From Anaeramoeba flamelloides (Eukaryota; Metamonada; Anaeramoebidae), in contig JANTQA010000036.1 in assembly GCA_027625915.1 (NCBI GenBank), positions 11,181,001 through 11,245,000 on the forward strand: a stretch of DNA of 64,000 nt, in the 5' to 3' direction. The notes beneath the pieces are model-generated. The model was not told the DNA's origin. It saw only the letters and a program-made list of their open reading frames with translations, and searched no databases. Shown here piece after piece: positions 1 through 12,515 of the stretch. Position 1 is the first letter of the stretch, and every line of letters starts with the position of its first letter. The translations under genes and the position numbers were made by a program.

Positions 1-2239
1 AATTTTTTTACCGAATCCGATCTTCAAACTAAATTTAAGAAGGATTTTGTTCCAATTAATAATAGGAGTTACAAATTCAAAAATTAAAATATGTGAGTCT
101 TGAGAATAGTGAAAATTAACTAGATCTATAACTTTGAAAAGTTGAATTTATCTTGAAAAATTCAACTTTTAATTGCAAACTTTAAGAAAAGTCTAATAAT
201 GAAACCAATTTCTTGGTAATATACTGGATAACAATTCTTCAGAACTCTAAATTACTTATACAACTCCACCCACACAATTACCACTTCAAAAACACAGATA
301 ACCATATATTGTTACGTAAAAGAAAACTTCAAATTGATAATTCCCCTTTTAATATTTATTGTTACATTTATCAATATGGTCTGATTTATAAAATTTGGAT
401 TATCATTATTGAATATTATTTTTGAAAAAATACCATTCTTTATTATAAAAATAATCTTTTATGCCCATTTTTTCTAAAAAATGGTCGAAAACAATCTGAA
501 TTTTTTTGTTTTATCCGAATAAAGAGAAAGTGAATCTATCTGTACAAATTTTCTAATATCTGTGTTACTTGAAAATCAAGCACTTAAGAGATTTATATCA
601 ACTTAGATTTATCTAAAAATAAAGTAAATTATTAATTGGATATAAATGATATTAGTATTCATTGTTGAAATTCTCTATAGAAATAGTCTATTAAATATTA
701 ATTGAAAAAAAAAAAAATATTCCTTTTTTGACTAATGTTCACAATTAAAACATTATTATTTTATTAAATTCTGAAATTCCTTTTCTCAATGTAATATTAG
801 AAACTCAAATATAATTATATTTCAATATTTATAATTTATTTTTAGAACCTCTAAAGAAAACTTTTTTCACATTTTTTTAATTTTCAAGATTTACTCAATA
901 ACAATCAACATAAAAAAAGAACTACCCGTTACTTTTGATTTCATTTCTCACAAGTTAATTGCAACATCAATATGTTTACAATACATACAAGAAATAATTT
1001 CTCAAGAAAATTTATTTGTTCATTATTTAATTATTAAAAATAAATTGAATTTTTTAGTGATTAATCCACATTATAAGACAAATCTAAGTAAGATATTTTT
1101 GAACTTTGATACCCTTAGATTAATGGCCCAGTATTTAAAATTACCTTGAGATGTAGATTTTTTTCAAATATGCTTAGGTTTACTTACTAAGATAGGTATC
1201 ATTTTGAATTGAAGAGATCAACTTTTATACTACATAAATCGAAATAATGTGTACCCAACGACTATAATCTGTGTTTTAAAATATAATCTGGCATTTTTTT
1301 TTCTTATTGTTCCAAGGCAATATCCAATCTACGACTAAATAGTATACCTAAGATCAAATGAATTTTAAAGGTAAAATTCTTGTTCTTTTAAGTAAAATTT
1401 TAAATTATTAATACAATTTGTTGAAAAATTTTGTTATATTCTCAATTTTTCAAAAAGTTTTTGTTTTTTTTGATTGGTTATAATTTTCAGAAAAATTTAT
1501 TCTATTGCTTGAGATAAATATTCAAATTTGATCCTTTATTATAGAATTTCTAATCAAATTATAGAACTTTAAGAAACAAATACCATATTTAATTAGGGTA
1601 TATTGTTGGTTTCTTTAATTGGTTGATGTATAGGTCTTCTATAACAAAAAAAACACGCTTTTTATTTTGAAATATTGATTAAACTTTTCTGAACGAATTA
1701 TTTTGATAAAAGTCTTGAAATAATTTAATTTTTGAAAGAAATTTCCACAATGAACAACTAATCTAATTTACTTTCAACAAATACACTTGTTAATTTTAGA
1801 ATTGTCTGTGGTTAAGATAAATCCCTTAAAATAATTAAGAAAATGAATATTTCCAGAAACTTCTTAATTATACTTTATTGATAAAGTTCTTATTACTAAT
1901 CAAGTCTCTAAATAAGATCAGCCAACTGTAAATAGAATCAGTGAATTTCTTCACTTCTTAGATCTCAAGTTATTTCATTTAGTTACAAAGTTTACATTGT
2001 TAAAGGTTTTGTTAATGAAAAAATGCAATCATTTCCTTTTCATGTATCTCATTTCACAATTCTCTTTTGTTGTGTAACCAAAATCCGAATAGCAAACACT
2101 TAAATGTTGACGTTTCAAATGAAGGATATGAATACCAAAAAATTCTCAAAATCGAAATTAAAACAATTTTTACTTTTTTTCATTTTTTTGATTTTTTCCA
2201 TTTATTTTTATTTTTTTTTTTATTTTTGTCTTCTTAATT
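1..2239. other. Non-coding 5' flank of the kinase gene
   Basis: No credible gene is seen. The only open frame of note (213-425) is AT-rich, lacks any recognisable motif and looks random. About 560-1260 is one copy of a dispersed repeat found again near 12800-13510 and 36430-36960 (see those entries). The last 80 bases before the kinase start are T-rich, as is usual for promoters in such AT-rich genomes. Confidence 0.6.
560..1260 (+). repeat. Dispersed repeat family B, copy 1
   Basis: Aligned by eye with 12800-13510 and 36430-36960. Shared blocks in the same order include GACTAATGTTCAC (GACTAATGGTCAC-like), AAATTCCTTTTC, GAACCTC and AGAAATAATTT. Divergence is substantial (very roughly 70 percent identity with many indels), so this is an old, non-coding element. 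Its ends are unclear in this copy; the copy at 12825-13511 shows inverted terminal repeats. Confidence 0.55.
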
Positions 2240-5200
2240 ATGAGCAAGCTACAAAAGTTAATTAAGAAATGGAAAATACAGAATGTGAGTAAATATAAAA
2301 AAATAAAAATCTTAGGAGAAGGGACATACAGCACTGTAAATAATTCATTACTTTAAATAAGAAATCTACGACACTAAAAAATTAAAATATAAACATTCTT
2401 TGGTTTATCCGACATAAATTCCAATCTAATAGGTCTACTTGGCAGAAAATAGGAAAACAAAAGAAAAAGTAGCATTAAAAAAGGTAATTCTCAAATCACT
2501 AAAAAATGGCTTTCCCGTTACGGCAATAAGGGAGATCCGATTATTGCAAAAATTCAATCATCCAAATATTGTGGATTTAAAAGAGGTTATTGTTGAATCC
2601 AAGAAGAAATACAAAAAGAACATTTATTTGGTGTTTGAATACTGCGAGCATGATTTGAGTGGATTGATGCTGTCTCCAGAAATCAAAAAGTTTTCATATG
2701 CGCAGATCAAGTGCTATTTTCAACAAATTTTGGAAGGGTTGGTCTATTGCCACGAGCAAGAAATTATCCACCGAGACTTAAAAGGAGCCAACATTTTGAT
2801 TAACAACAAAGGGCAAATCAAAATAGCTGATTTTGGGTTAGCACGTAACTTTTCCAAAAAAAAATTTCGTTGGACAAACAAGGTTATTACATTGTGGTAC
2901 CGCCCACCAGAATTGTTACTGGGGGCTAAAAAATATGGCACTGAAATTGACATGTGGAGTGCAGGATGCATTTTAGCAGAATTATTTAATGGTAAGCCCA
3001 TTTTCCGTGACTCCAGAGAAATAGGGATTTTGGAAAAAATATATCGGGTTTGTGGTGATCCAGAATCTAACAATTGGAAGGAAGCAAAGGATCTACCTCT
3101 TTATCATGAATTTCAATTCTCAAAGGAATTTTCTCGCAATTTAAGGGCATTTTTTCAAAAAAAAGAATTCCCAAAGGAAGCCATCGATCTCATTGACAAG
3201 TTGCTTGTTTTGGATCCAAAAAAAAGGCTAACTGCCGAAAAGGCATTAGTGCACGATTTCTTTTTTACAGATCCAGATCCTTTGCCTTTAAGCCAATTGC
3301 CAAAATATAAGCCTACCCATGAAATGGATTCAAAAAAAAGGCTTAATAGAAACCAAGGTGGTTTAAGATTAAGAATAAATAAATTTAACACCACACCAGT
3401 TCGCAAGACTGAAAAAAGGAAAAAACATAATGAAAGCAACCAACAAAAAGAAAAGGAGAAGGAAAAGGAAGGGGAAATAAAAAAGAAAAAAGAAATGATA
3501 ATGATAAAGGGAAAGGGAAAGGGAAAGGGAAAGGGAAAGGAAGGAGAAATAAATAATTATACGAGAAATAAAAAAAATTCGATTATTGAAATACAATCAA
3601 AGAAAAATAAAATAATTTCAAATCATAACAATAATAGGCCCATTCTTAAAAAAGAGTCAAGAAATGACCAATTCGTACTAAAAAAAAAAGAACATCAACA
3701 ATTAGATCAAACTACTTCAAAATCATTCAATCTAACTCAATATAAAAATAATTTGCTTCAAACACCGACGATAGGCAGTTCATTAAATAGTTCTCCTATT
3801 TCGTTAAAAGATCATAAAAAAAACAAAACGTCTTTCAATTCCCTTTCACCAGTTTTGCATAATGAATTAAATGTGGAACCAAAAAAAAATCCAATACCAA
3901 AATTTAATTCCATTTCTCTGACAACTTCACCGGTCATGCCATCTTATCAAAATATTTTTAACCTTTCTCCAAAATTATTTGAAAATAATCGACCGAAAAA
4001 TAATGTGAATAAGTCACCTATTTCTTTAAAAGATTATAAAAGGAAAATGAAAAAAAACACTTTAAATGTATCAAAGAACATAAAAACAGCAACTAGCGAG
4101 AAAAAATTTTTGAAAAATAATATTAATAACAAGGATGTAAAAGTTATTAATCATCAAAATAATCAGAAGGATATTGATAAAAATAATTTTAATCAAAATA
4201 ATTACAAGAATATTGACCATAACGATAATCAAAATGATAATAATAATAATCAAAATAAGAACAATGATAATCAAAATCATCACAAAGAGAAGCAAAATCA
4301 GGAAAATGAAAAAATGATTTCAATTTCCTTTGAAAAGGGAAAGAAAGTTGATCAAAATTCTGAGAAAAAAATTTTAAATCGTATTTCAAAAACTAAGATC
4401 ACAAATAATGATAATGGTGATAATAAATTGTCAAAAATTGTCTCATTTGCAGAATGGATAAGAAGAAAACAATCAAATGAAGAAAAAAACGATCTTTTAA
4501 ATAAAAACTCTAATAAAGAAATAAATCATAATTTGCTAAGTGAAAGCTCACAAATAAAAAACGAAAAAAGAACAACTAATAATATTAATAAACATAATAA
4601 TTTAATTAATAAAGAACGAAAATTTGATCAAAACCACATTCGTAATGATATTCAAAATGCTTTGAAGAGCGATACAAAGTCTCACACTAAAAATAAAAAT
4701 GGAAATGTATCCCCAAAAGAAAAAAATGGACAAATAAATAATAATGATAAATATAATGAAGATATTAAAAAAAATACAGAAACAAAGAAAAATTATAATT
4801 TTGACCTTGAATCAGAATTAACTAGGATGAAGAGAGGGGATATTGAAAACCATTTAATAAATACAGATAATTTTGAAACTTTAGAAAAAGAATCAGAAAG
4901 GAAAAGAAGAAGAAGAAGCGAAACGGGGCTGGGAAAAGCAAGAGGAAATGTGCACAAAAGAGATAATGGCAAAAATAAAAATAAATATCAAAAAAGCAAA
5001 GAAAAAAGAGAGAGGGGAAATAAAGCGGATATCGAAATTGTTTCTAACAGAAGGAAAAAACATAAAAATAATGATTATATACGAGAGAGAGAAAGGTATA
5101 ATTGGAAGGTAAAAGAGAAGGTAAAAGAAAAGTTTAATGTTGAAAATACCAAACAGCATCAACATAAGAATAATAAAACAGAAAAAAAAATTACAAATAA

Positions 5201-5714
5201 TAATGAAAAAAAGAAAATTAAAGAATATAAAAGAGAAAGGGGGGTAAATTTTGATCGGGATAAAAAAAACAATCATGAAAAAAAAAGAGAAAGAGGTAGG
5301 GAAAGGAGGCAGAATGGTGAAAAATATAGAGAAAGGGAAAGAAAAATAAATATCGAAAGAGACCGAGAAAGAAATAGGGAAAGAGAACGAGTAAAAAATA
5401 GGGAAAGTGATAGAAATAGGGAAAGCGAAAGAAATAGAGAAAGGGAAAGAAAAATAAACACTGAAAGAGACAGTGAAAGAAATAGAGAAAGAGAAAGAAA
5501 TAGAGAGAAAAATAGGGAAAGAAATAGACCGAGAAAAAAATACCCGGAAAGTGGAAAGGATAAGAATAGAAATTGGGAAAGAGAAAGAAATAGGGAAAGA
5601 GAAAGAAATAGAAAAAAATACTCGGAAAGGGGAAGGGATGATTATTATAAAAGAGAAAATAATAGGAATTATACAACAAATGAAAATCAAAGATATTATC
5701 AAAAAAGAAAATAA
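2240..5714 (+). CDS. CDK12/CTK1-like cyclin-dependent kinase with long charged C-terminal tail
   Basis: Two exons, 2240-2335 and 2433-5714, joined over a 97-nt GT-AG intron, give 1125 residues. The intron falls inside the glycine loop: exon 1 ends GEGTYST and exon 2 starts VYLAE. The kinase domain covers about residues 19-309: catalytic Lys48 (VALKK), PVTAIRE helix 60-66, HRD 145-147, Asn152, DFG 165-167 and activation-loop Thr180 in WTNKVITLWYRPPEL. PITAIRE-type helices and this loop are typical of CDK12/13 and yeast Ctk1, which phosphorylate the RNA polymerase II C-terminal domain with a cyclin K partner. The roughly 800-residue tail is Lys/Asn-rich, repeats SPISLKD twice, and ends in Arg/Glu repeats (about 5280-5640) like the RS/RE region that lies N-terminal in animal CDK12. 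All catalytic residues are present, so it should be active. CDK9 or CDK10/11 are less likely. An AATAAA lies just after the stop. Confidence 0.9.
3509..3535 (+). other. G-quadruplex-type run inside kinase coding sequence
   Basis: Five GGG runs separated by exactly AAA lie on the coding strand and encode a Gly-Lys repeat. The pattern meets the usual G3N1-7 quadruplex rule and would be present in the mRNA. In a genome this AT-rich, such a run is rare. Confidence 0.7.
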
Positions 5715-7980
5715 GAATAAAAGGTTTAGTGTGTTGAAATAATAATAATAAACTCATAAATATTTAACTTTAAAAAATATCGTGTTTTATAAACATAATG
5801 TAAATTATTAAGTTCATTTTTCTAATTTTGATTACTTCAAAAAATAAATTACTATTAAATTTATTATTTTTTTCAAATTCTCAAAATTAGAATAATTTGA
5901 CAAATTTAATCAATATATATATTTTAGTCAAAGAATTACAACGATTTTTTGTAGATTATTTAACTAGTTAAACAATATTTACTATTATTTTAAAAAAACG
6001 ATAGATAAAGATGTATTATTTGTTTTATCAAATATTTTTTTGACTTTAAAATACAATAATAATAATAATATATTTTCTAATTGGGGTAAACTGTAAAAAT
6101 AATAACCGTATTATAAATGAATATATGTCTACCAATTTATTTACTTTATTTACTTAAAATATTTTGGAATAATTCGTTTTATTCTAGAATCAGAAATAAT
6201 TCAATAATTATTATAAATTTTCAATTTTTTTAAATTAAAATCATTAAATGAATTTAATAAAACAATGCTAATTTTTTTTAATAAAAACAATAAAAGATAT
6301 TTAATTAAACTATTTTGTTTAAATAACATCAAGAAAAGTAATTTAATTTAAAAAAAAAATTGTTAAAATTAATAGATTCGAAATAAAAAAAAAATAAATA
6401 AACAAAAAACGGTGAATATTTTTTATGTTTTGAAATTTTATTTTATTTTTTATTTATTTTTTACAAAGGTAAAATTACAGGCGAATATTACATACAAAAA
6501 ATAATATTCCATTCAAAAAAATTTACTTGAATCTTAAATAGATGTTTTTTTTTTAAAAAAATAGGAACATTGCATCCACAAGTTAAATAATCAAAAAGAA
6601 GAAAGTGAATTTTTCCTTCTCATTTTTATTAGTTTAAAAAATAAACAAAAACCTCCAAGGTTTAGTTGAGTTTTATTTACAATACAAAGATATTAAAAGA
6701 AGAAAAAGAAAAAAGAAGAAAAGAAATGTCCAAACAACCTTTAAAATTGGAGAAAGTGTGACTATGCTTCTTGAGAAATCTTTTGAAAAGTTATCCAACT
6801 CCTTGAATCTAGCATCAAATATTGAAAATTATTTAAAGCAAGAACACATACTTTAAAGAACAGATAAAGGGTTGGTTTTTTTATAAGCCCTTTGTATTCA
6901 ACACAATTTATAACACCACAATTAACTGAGATAATATTTATTTCTCTTTAGTTCTTATTGTTATTGATCCAAAAGGATCGATCATTATATAAACCGAAAA
7001 AAAATGAAAACACAATAAAACTCTTTGATCTTAACCTTGATTGAATCAAGTATCTTTTTTGTTGTTTTTTCAAAGAATAACTTTTTTTTCGCAAGGATCT
7101 ATTTTTTGATCAAAAAAAATTTTTTTAAAAATTTATTTCTCAATTAGCACAAAAATCCATCAACTATTATTTTACGATTACTTTTTAATTGCAATATTTT
7201 GACATTTATCACGAATTTTAGTCAATTTTCGCGATTTTATAGAATATCATGATTTGTTATATTATCGCGATATTATTGATTATCGAGATTTTATAAGCGA
7301 TCACGATTTTATAGAAATAATCACAATATTTAAACTATATCATGAATTGATAAAGATTTCGTTAAACTCTCTAATGTTTTACTCTTTAAGTTAATTTCAA
7401 GTTTTTATCAGAATATATTTTTCCGTTAAAGAACAAAATCTAAGAAAATAAAAAATTTGAATAAAAAGATTTGCTGAAAAAATCAAAAATTTTATAATTC
7501 GTTTCTCATTATCTGTTTTGTATTTTTTTTCAAAAAACAAGTAATTAATGATCGTTTGTCTTCAAATTTTCTATATCTTGTGGTAAAAAAAATTTTTTTA
7601 TCCAAGTTCATACAATTAAATTTTCAAAAATGTACTTACAGCCTTACCATACTTTGATAAAAATAACAAAAAAAAAAAGCAAAAGTGGTTCTTGTAGATC
7701 TTAATTAGTGCTACTTTACAAAGATTTTTGTAATTTTTTCTTGTTTTTCAAATATTATTATTATAAATTTTGGCAGATTTGATTGGCAAACAAATGGGAG
7801 AAGAAGGGAATATTCCTTGATTTAATATTTAAAAGTAAAATATCCAATTAAATAGATAATTTGTAAGATAGTGTTATAAAAAAAAAATACAGTATATAAA
7901 ATAAATAAGAATAAGTAATAAAAGTAAATGACATCATATTTTTATTAGAATAAGTTATTCAATTAAATAAATAATATTAA
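5715..7980. other. Non-coding region between kinase and phosphatase genes (tail to tail)
   Basis: Both neighbours end here, so the stretch holds two 3' ends rather than promoters. It is AT-rich with many homopolymer runs. About 6740-7340 matches a large inverted copy at 39600-40410 (dispersed repeat C). No protein-coding gene is seen. Confidence 0.6.
6740..7340 (+). repeat. Dispersed repeat family C, copy 1
   Basis: Matches the reverse complement of 39600-40410 over its whole length. Shared blocks include AAATCTTTTGAAAAGTTATC, CAACACAATT, TTTAGTTCTTATTG, AAACTCTTTGATCT, ATCAAGTATCTTTTTTG, AAGGATCTATTTTTT and TTGTTATATTATCGCGATA. The second copy holds about 280 extra bases, which are themselves related to 24250-24660 and so look like a nested insertion. 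Part of the repeat keeps a similar reading frame in both copies (see findings). Confidence 0.65.
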
Positions 7981-10900
7981 TTAATTTTGTATTGTTAAAG
8001 AAGTAAGGTTTTCTCCTTTATCATCCATTGCCCACGTTGTTGTTTTTGTTGTATTCACACTAACAATCCATGTATGCCTAATAATGATAATGATAATAAT
8101 GATAATAAAAATAAAATTAAACAATTCTTATACCAACACTTTTTAATAATTGAAGATTTTTACAAAAAGGTATCCAAAATGTAAAAAAAAAAAATTACAT
8201 TAAGTTTTTCAGAACTGAAAAGAGCTAAATAAAATCTTTGATTTTTCTCTATTCTTTTAAATACTGGAAAAGCTAACAATATTTTACGTTAATTTTCAAA
8301 AATTGAGTTAAATAATTGATTTTTACCATTCTTTTTAAATTAAAAAATCCCAAGTAATATGACTGAAAAAGAGTTTTTTTTTTTTTTATTCAAGGATAGG
8401 AAAGAAAATTTATTCAAATTTCTTTTTATTTCTACCAAATTTAAAAAAGCATTAACAAAAAATTATTATTTTGATCAGAAAGCAATTAAATTTTTAGTGC
8501 AAAAATAAGGATTAAAAAAAAATGAAAACTATGCTACACTCCTGATCTTCCTGTAATATATTCATTGCTGTCTGGGGTTATGCTTAATTTTAACCTTTAT
8601 TAATTTATTTTACTATTAAATAGGTTGAATTTTTATTATGAAATCTATTCTTGTAATTTAAAATAGAATTTTTTATTGTAATAATCCTTATCAAAAGTTT
8701 TTATTCTTTCACTTTAGCTGTTTAAATTTTGATACAACCCTACAGCAAAATTTTATAATACACACAAATGAATTATCTGCTTTAAAATTATCTTTTATGA
8801 AATAGAACATCCAATTCCCCTCATATCAAAGAAAAAGATTTCAATTTCTTTTACATCTTAATAGAAATATTATTGTGCAAAATAAACAAAGACAACAATT
8901 GAATTTCAAAAGTTAGTACATCACAGAAATCATTGAAATCACCCAAACTTGAAACTATTTTTCGAACATGGATTTTAAATTGTTAAAACCTGTTATTTTG
9001 CCAATTTTGCAAATTGAAGATATCTACAAATATCTGTAAGTTTTTCTATCTATTTATTTGTAAATGTTAAAAAACCAAAAAAACTGTAAAAAAGAATTTT
9101 TTTTTTGTTCTATTATAAATTTTACTGTCTCTGATAAACGTTCGAAATTATTTTATGGTTTATCATACATTATAAAATTTTATAATAGAAAATCAATTTG
9201 CATTGTCTTATAAATTTTCACTATAAGGCTGAAACAGCTGTATGGAATATTTGTTTTTGTAAAAATCTTCATTTAACAATTAAATAATAATAAAAATAAA
9301 TAAAAAAAAGAACTTACAATGAGGATGCTATAAATGATTCATACCACCTCAAGCTTGTTCCCTCACGGGAATCTCTTAATCTCCCCCAGGCACCGTCTCC
9401 CACATAATAAACGCCTTCCTCACTTGAAACTTTTTTACTGTTTTTAATGGGAACGGTTTTTTTAACCATATGACTATGATTTTCAAAAGCTAACCTTACG
9501 CCATACTGTTCGAATTTTTCACACCAATTTTCTCTGACCACCGCAGATTTGCTAACATCATAATCATCGTCTGATGGGTATGCTGGAATATGATAAGCGG
9601 GGAAAATATGTTTCACACCATCTTTAATTAAATCTGAAAACTCGGAATCAATCCAGTCGTTTTGCTCTTCTATGGTATAAATATGATTTGTATCCAGCCC
9701 AATAACCGCAACTTCATTATTTATACGATAAGAATTATAACTTTTTTGTTTATAAGGGTTATTTAAAAGTGTGGTGCTTGATTGAAAAAAGGCATAAAAC
9801 AATGGCGCAAATGTTAAATCTGGTTCTGATTTATAGCGATATCCATTTAGAACCTCATGATTGCTATTTAATACATGATATACGTCATTCAAAGAAAGTT
9901 AATAATATTAATAATGATAATGGTAATGGTAATAAGAGGGGTTTTATTATTTATTTTTCTGTTTTAAAAAAATTTCAATTTTTTTTTTATTATTGAAAAT
10001 AAAAATTTATAATAAACAATTTTTCAAAAAAATTGACTTATTTTCTAATGTTATTGGGTACGGGCTTTGTTCGGGTTTCACCAAATTCTTATCAAAAAAA
10101 TTGTTCAATTTTTAAATCAAAATCATTTTTTCCAATTTGGCCAAATTTAGCTTTGCTTTTTCAAATTTTTGTTTTTCTTTTGTTTTTCTTTAGATCCTTT
10201 TTCTTTTTCTCTTAATTTTCTTTATTCTTTTTTGTTTTTTTTTTTTTTCTTTTTCTTTTTCTTTTTATTTTTCTTTTTCTTTTCGGAAAATCAACCTCAA
10301 AAAAAGAAAACAATCATTGAAAATACTAATAAACATTAAGAAAATTGATATTATATAATGTCTTTTAGAAATGCACATATTTATTCTCCAAAAAATTAAA
10401 TTGTTAAACTTTTTTTATTGAAAGTTCAGGAATAAATAATCAGTAGTACTAATTTCAAACTTTGTGATTAATTTTTTTTTAGTTTTTGGTTTTATTTATT
10501 TTTTCTAATTTTTAAAATTCAGGCTTTTATATGTTGTAATAATTTAAAAGGTGAATTGTCAATAAGATTTAATAATTAGTTGCTATTGAATACAAAATAA
10601 CAAATATTTTTTTTTTCAATTTATTATTTCAGGCGAGTCACAATTTTTGAAATGTGGTTTGGTTATAATTGAAAAAAAGATCTGAAAAACAAATTTTTTT
10701 TTCAAAATATATTGACCCAAAAAACATTAATCAATCATGAAATATTAGAGAACTAGGTATTAATACTATATTGTTAATATGATCAGTTTTCTAAAGTTAA
10801 TTCAAAGTATGTTGGTAATAAATTTATTGAAATCATGAATGAAATATGTTTAAAACTCGATGATTTGTATTTTGTGAATAAATGTTATTGTAAAAAAATT

Positions 10901-12484
10901 GAAATTTTTATGAACAATTAATTGAAATTTAACGATATTTGATAAAAGAAGGTTCAACAACTGAATAATAAGAATAAAAATAGTTTTTTAAAGTAAATTA
11001 TTAAGAATGAAAAGCGAAAGAAATTACCCCACTATTGGAATAAAAGGAATACTCCTGCCATCTGAGAGTGCATATTTATCCCAATAATCAAACCATTTAT
11101 CCCATTTTCTGTAACAAAAAATATTCCCATCTGCAAGTGCTATATCCCCGCCAAAAATTACAAAACTTGGATCCAATTTTGCCATTTCTTCAGTTACGCC
11201 ATTCATTTCTTCAACAACCTGATTTAAAAAATAAAATAATTATAAATTATAGAAAGAATATACATTAGGAGATTTTTGCAAAAATAATTTTTTCTTAAAA
11301 TTTTCATTTTTTTTTGGGATTATTATTATTTTTTCAAAAAATTGGTTTCTGAACACTACTTTTTATAAAATCAATTATTTAGATATCTTGTTCAAAAATA
11401 TATTTATATGTATATTTAACCCCGTTTGATTGCAAAAAACATTTAAACAATAAATAATTTTTAAAAAAATTAATTTCAAATAGTTCATAAAACTTTTAAT
11501 TGTAGAGTTACTTGTCTATAATTCTTCCTGATTTTTTTTTTTTTCTAAATGAGATTTTTCTCATTTCTAATTTCTAAATTGGTAATAGGTTCATTTCAAT
11601 AATTTTTCATTAAACTAAACAACATCTATTTTTTTTTCTTTTCATTGTTCAAAATTTTAGTGAAAAATACACTATATATAAAACCAAAACTACATAAAAT
11701 AAAAACTTTTAGAAAAAAAAAACAAAGTATTTTTTTTTCTTTTTGTTGAAATAAATTTAATTATTAAATAAATGAGTAAAGAAATTTCAATTATATTTTA
11801 TTTTTTAATAGTTTTCTTTGATATCTGTGAGTCAAATATATCGACATTTAGTGAAACAACATTTGAATTCTAAACCAATTCCCCTATTTTCAACGTCTTA
11901 AACTGTAATTTATGATATTTTTATTAATTTTCTTTTCTCTTATTGTATTTTTCATTTTAATAATATTTCAGTTTTTTTCTTTTTGAAAAGAAAATGATGA
12001 CAATTAAATCCAATAAAGTCTTCAACCTAAATAAATTAACACCCCTTTACAAAAAATGGGTCTATAATGTTCTAGCTTATTTTACATCAAACAAATTATT
12101 TTCATTTTTTTTTTTTGGGTAGAATTTTACCTTTTAAATTTTAACAAAAAAATCTTCAACTTTCATCAATTGTTTGAGATCATTTAAAAATTGAAAATTT
12201 TTATGTATTTTTTCGAATTGTAAAAAAATATTTTGAAAGATCACAAAATATTATTTTTTTGTTTATTTTTTTATTTTGAAGGGGGGGAAATTAATAACAT
12301 CTGACCATGCTTATCAAAAAAAATATAAGTTTTTTTTGAAAGGTAGAAATATTTTAAAAAAATAAATTGCTTGAATCCTATTTTTGAGTTCTGAATTGGT
12401 AAACTTTCTTTTGAAAATCTATTTTTTCTTTTTATATAAATTATTTTCTTTTTTTTTTTTTTGCTATTTCAGGAAAAGCTTTTA

Positions 12485-12515
<31 letters not shown>

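Noticed and set aside
213-425. 70-codon plus-strand frame
   Set aside because: No ATG-supported start, no motif, composition like the surrounding non-coding DNA.
4893-5757. Long minus-strand open frames opposite the kinase tail
   Set aside because: They are mirror images of Lys/Arg/Glu codons and give only Phe/Ser/Leu-rich strings; the plus-strand protein is certain.
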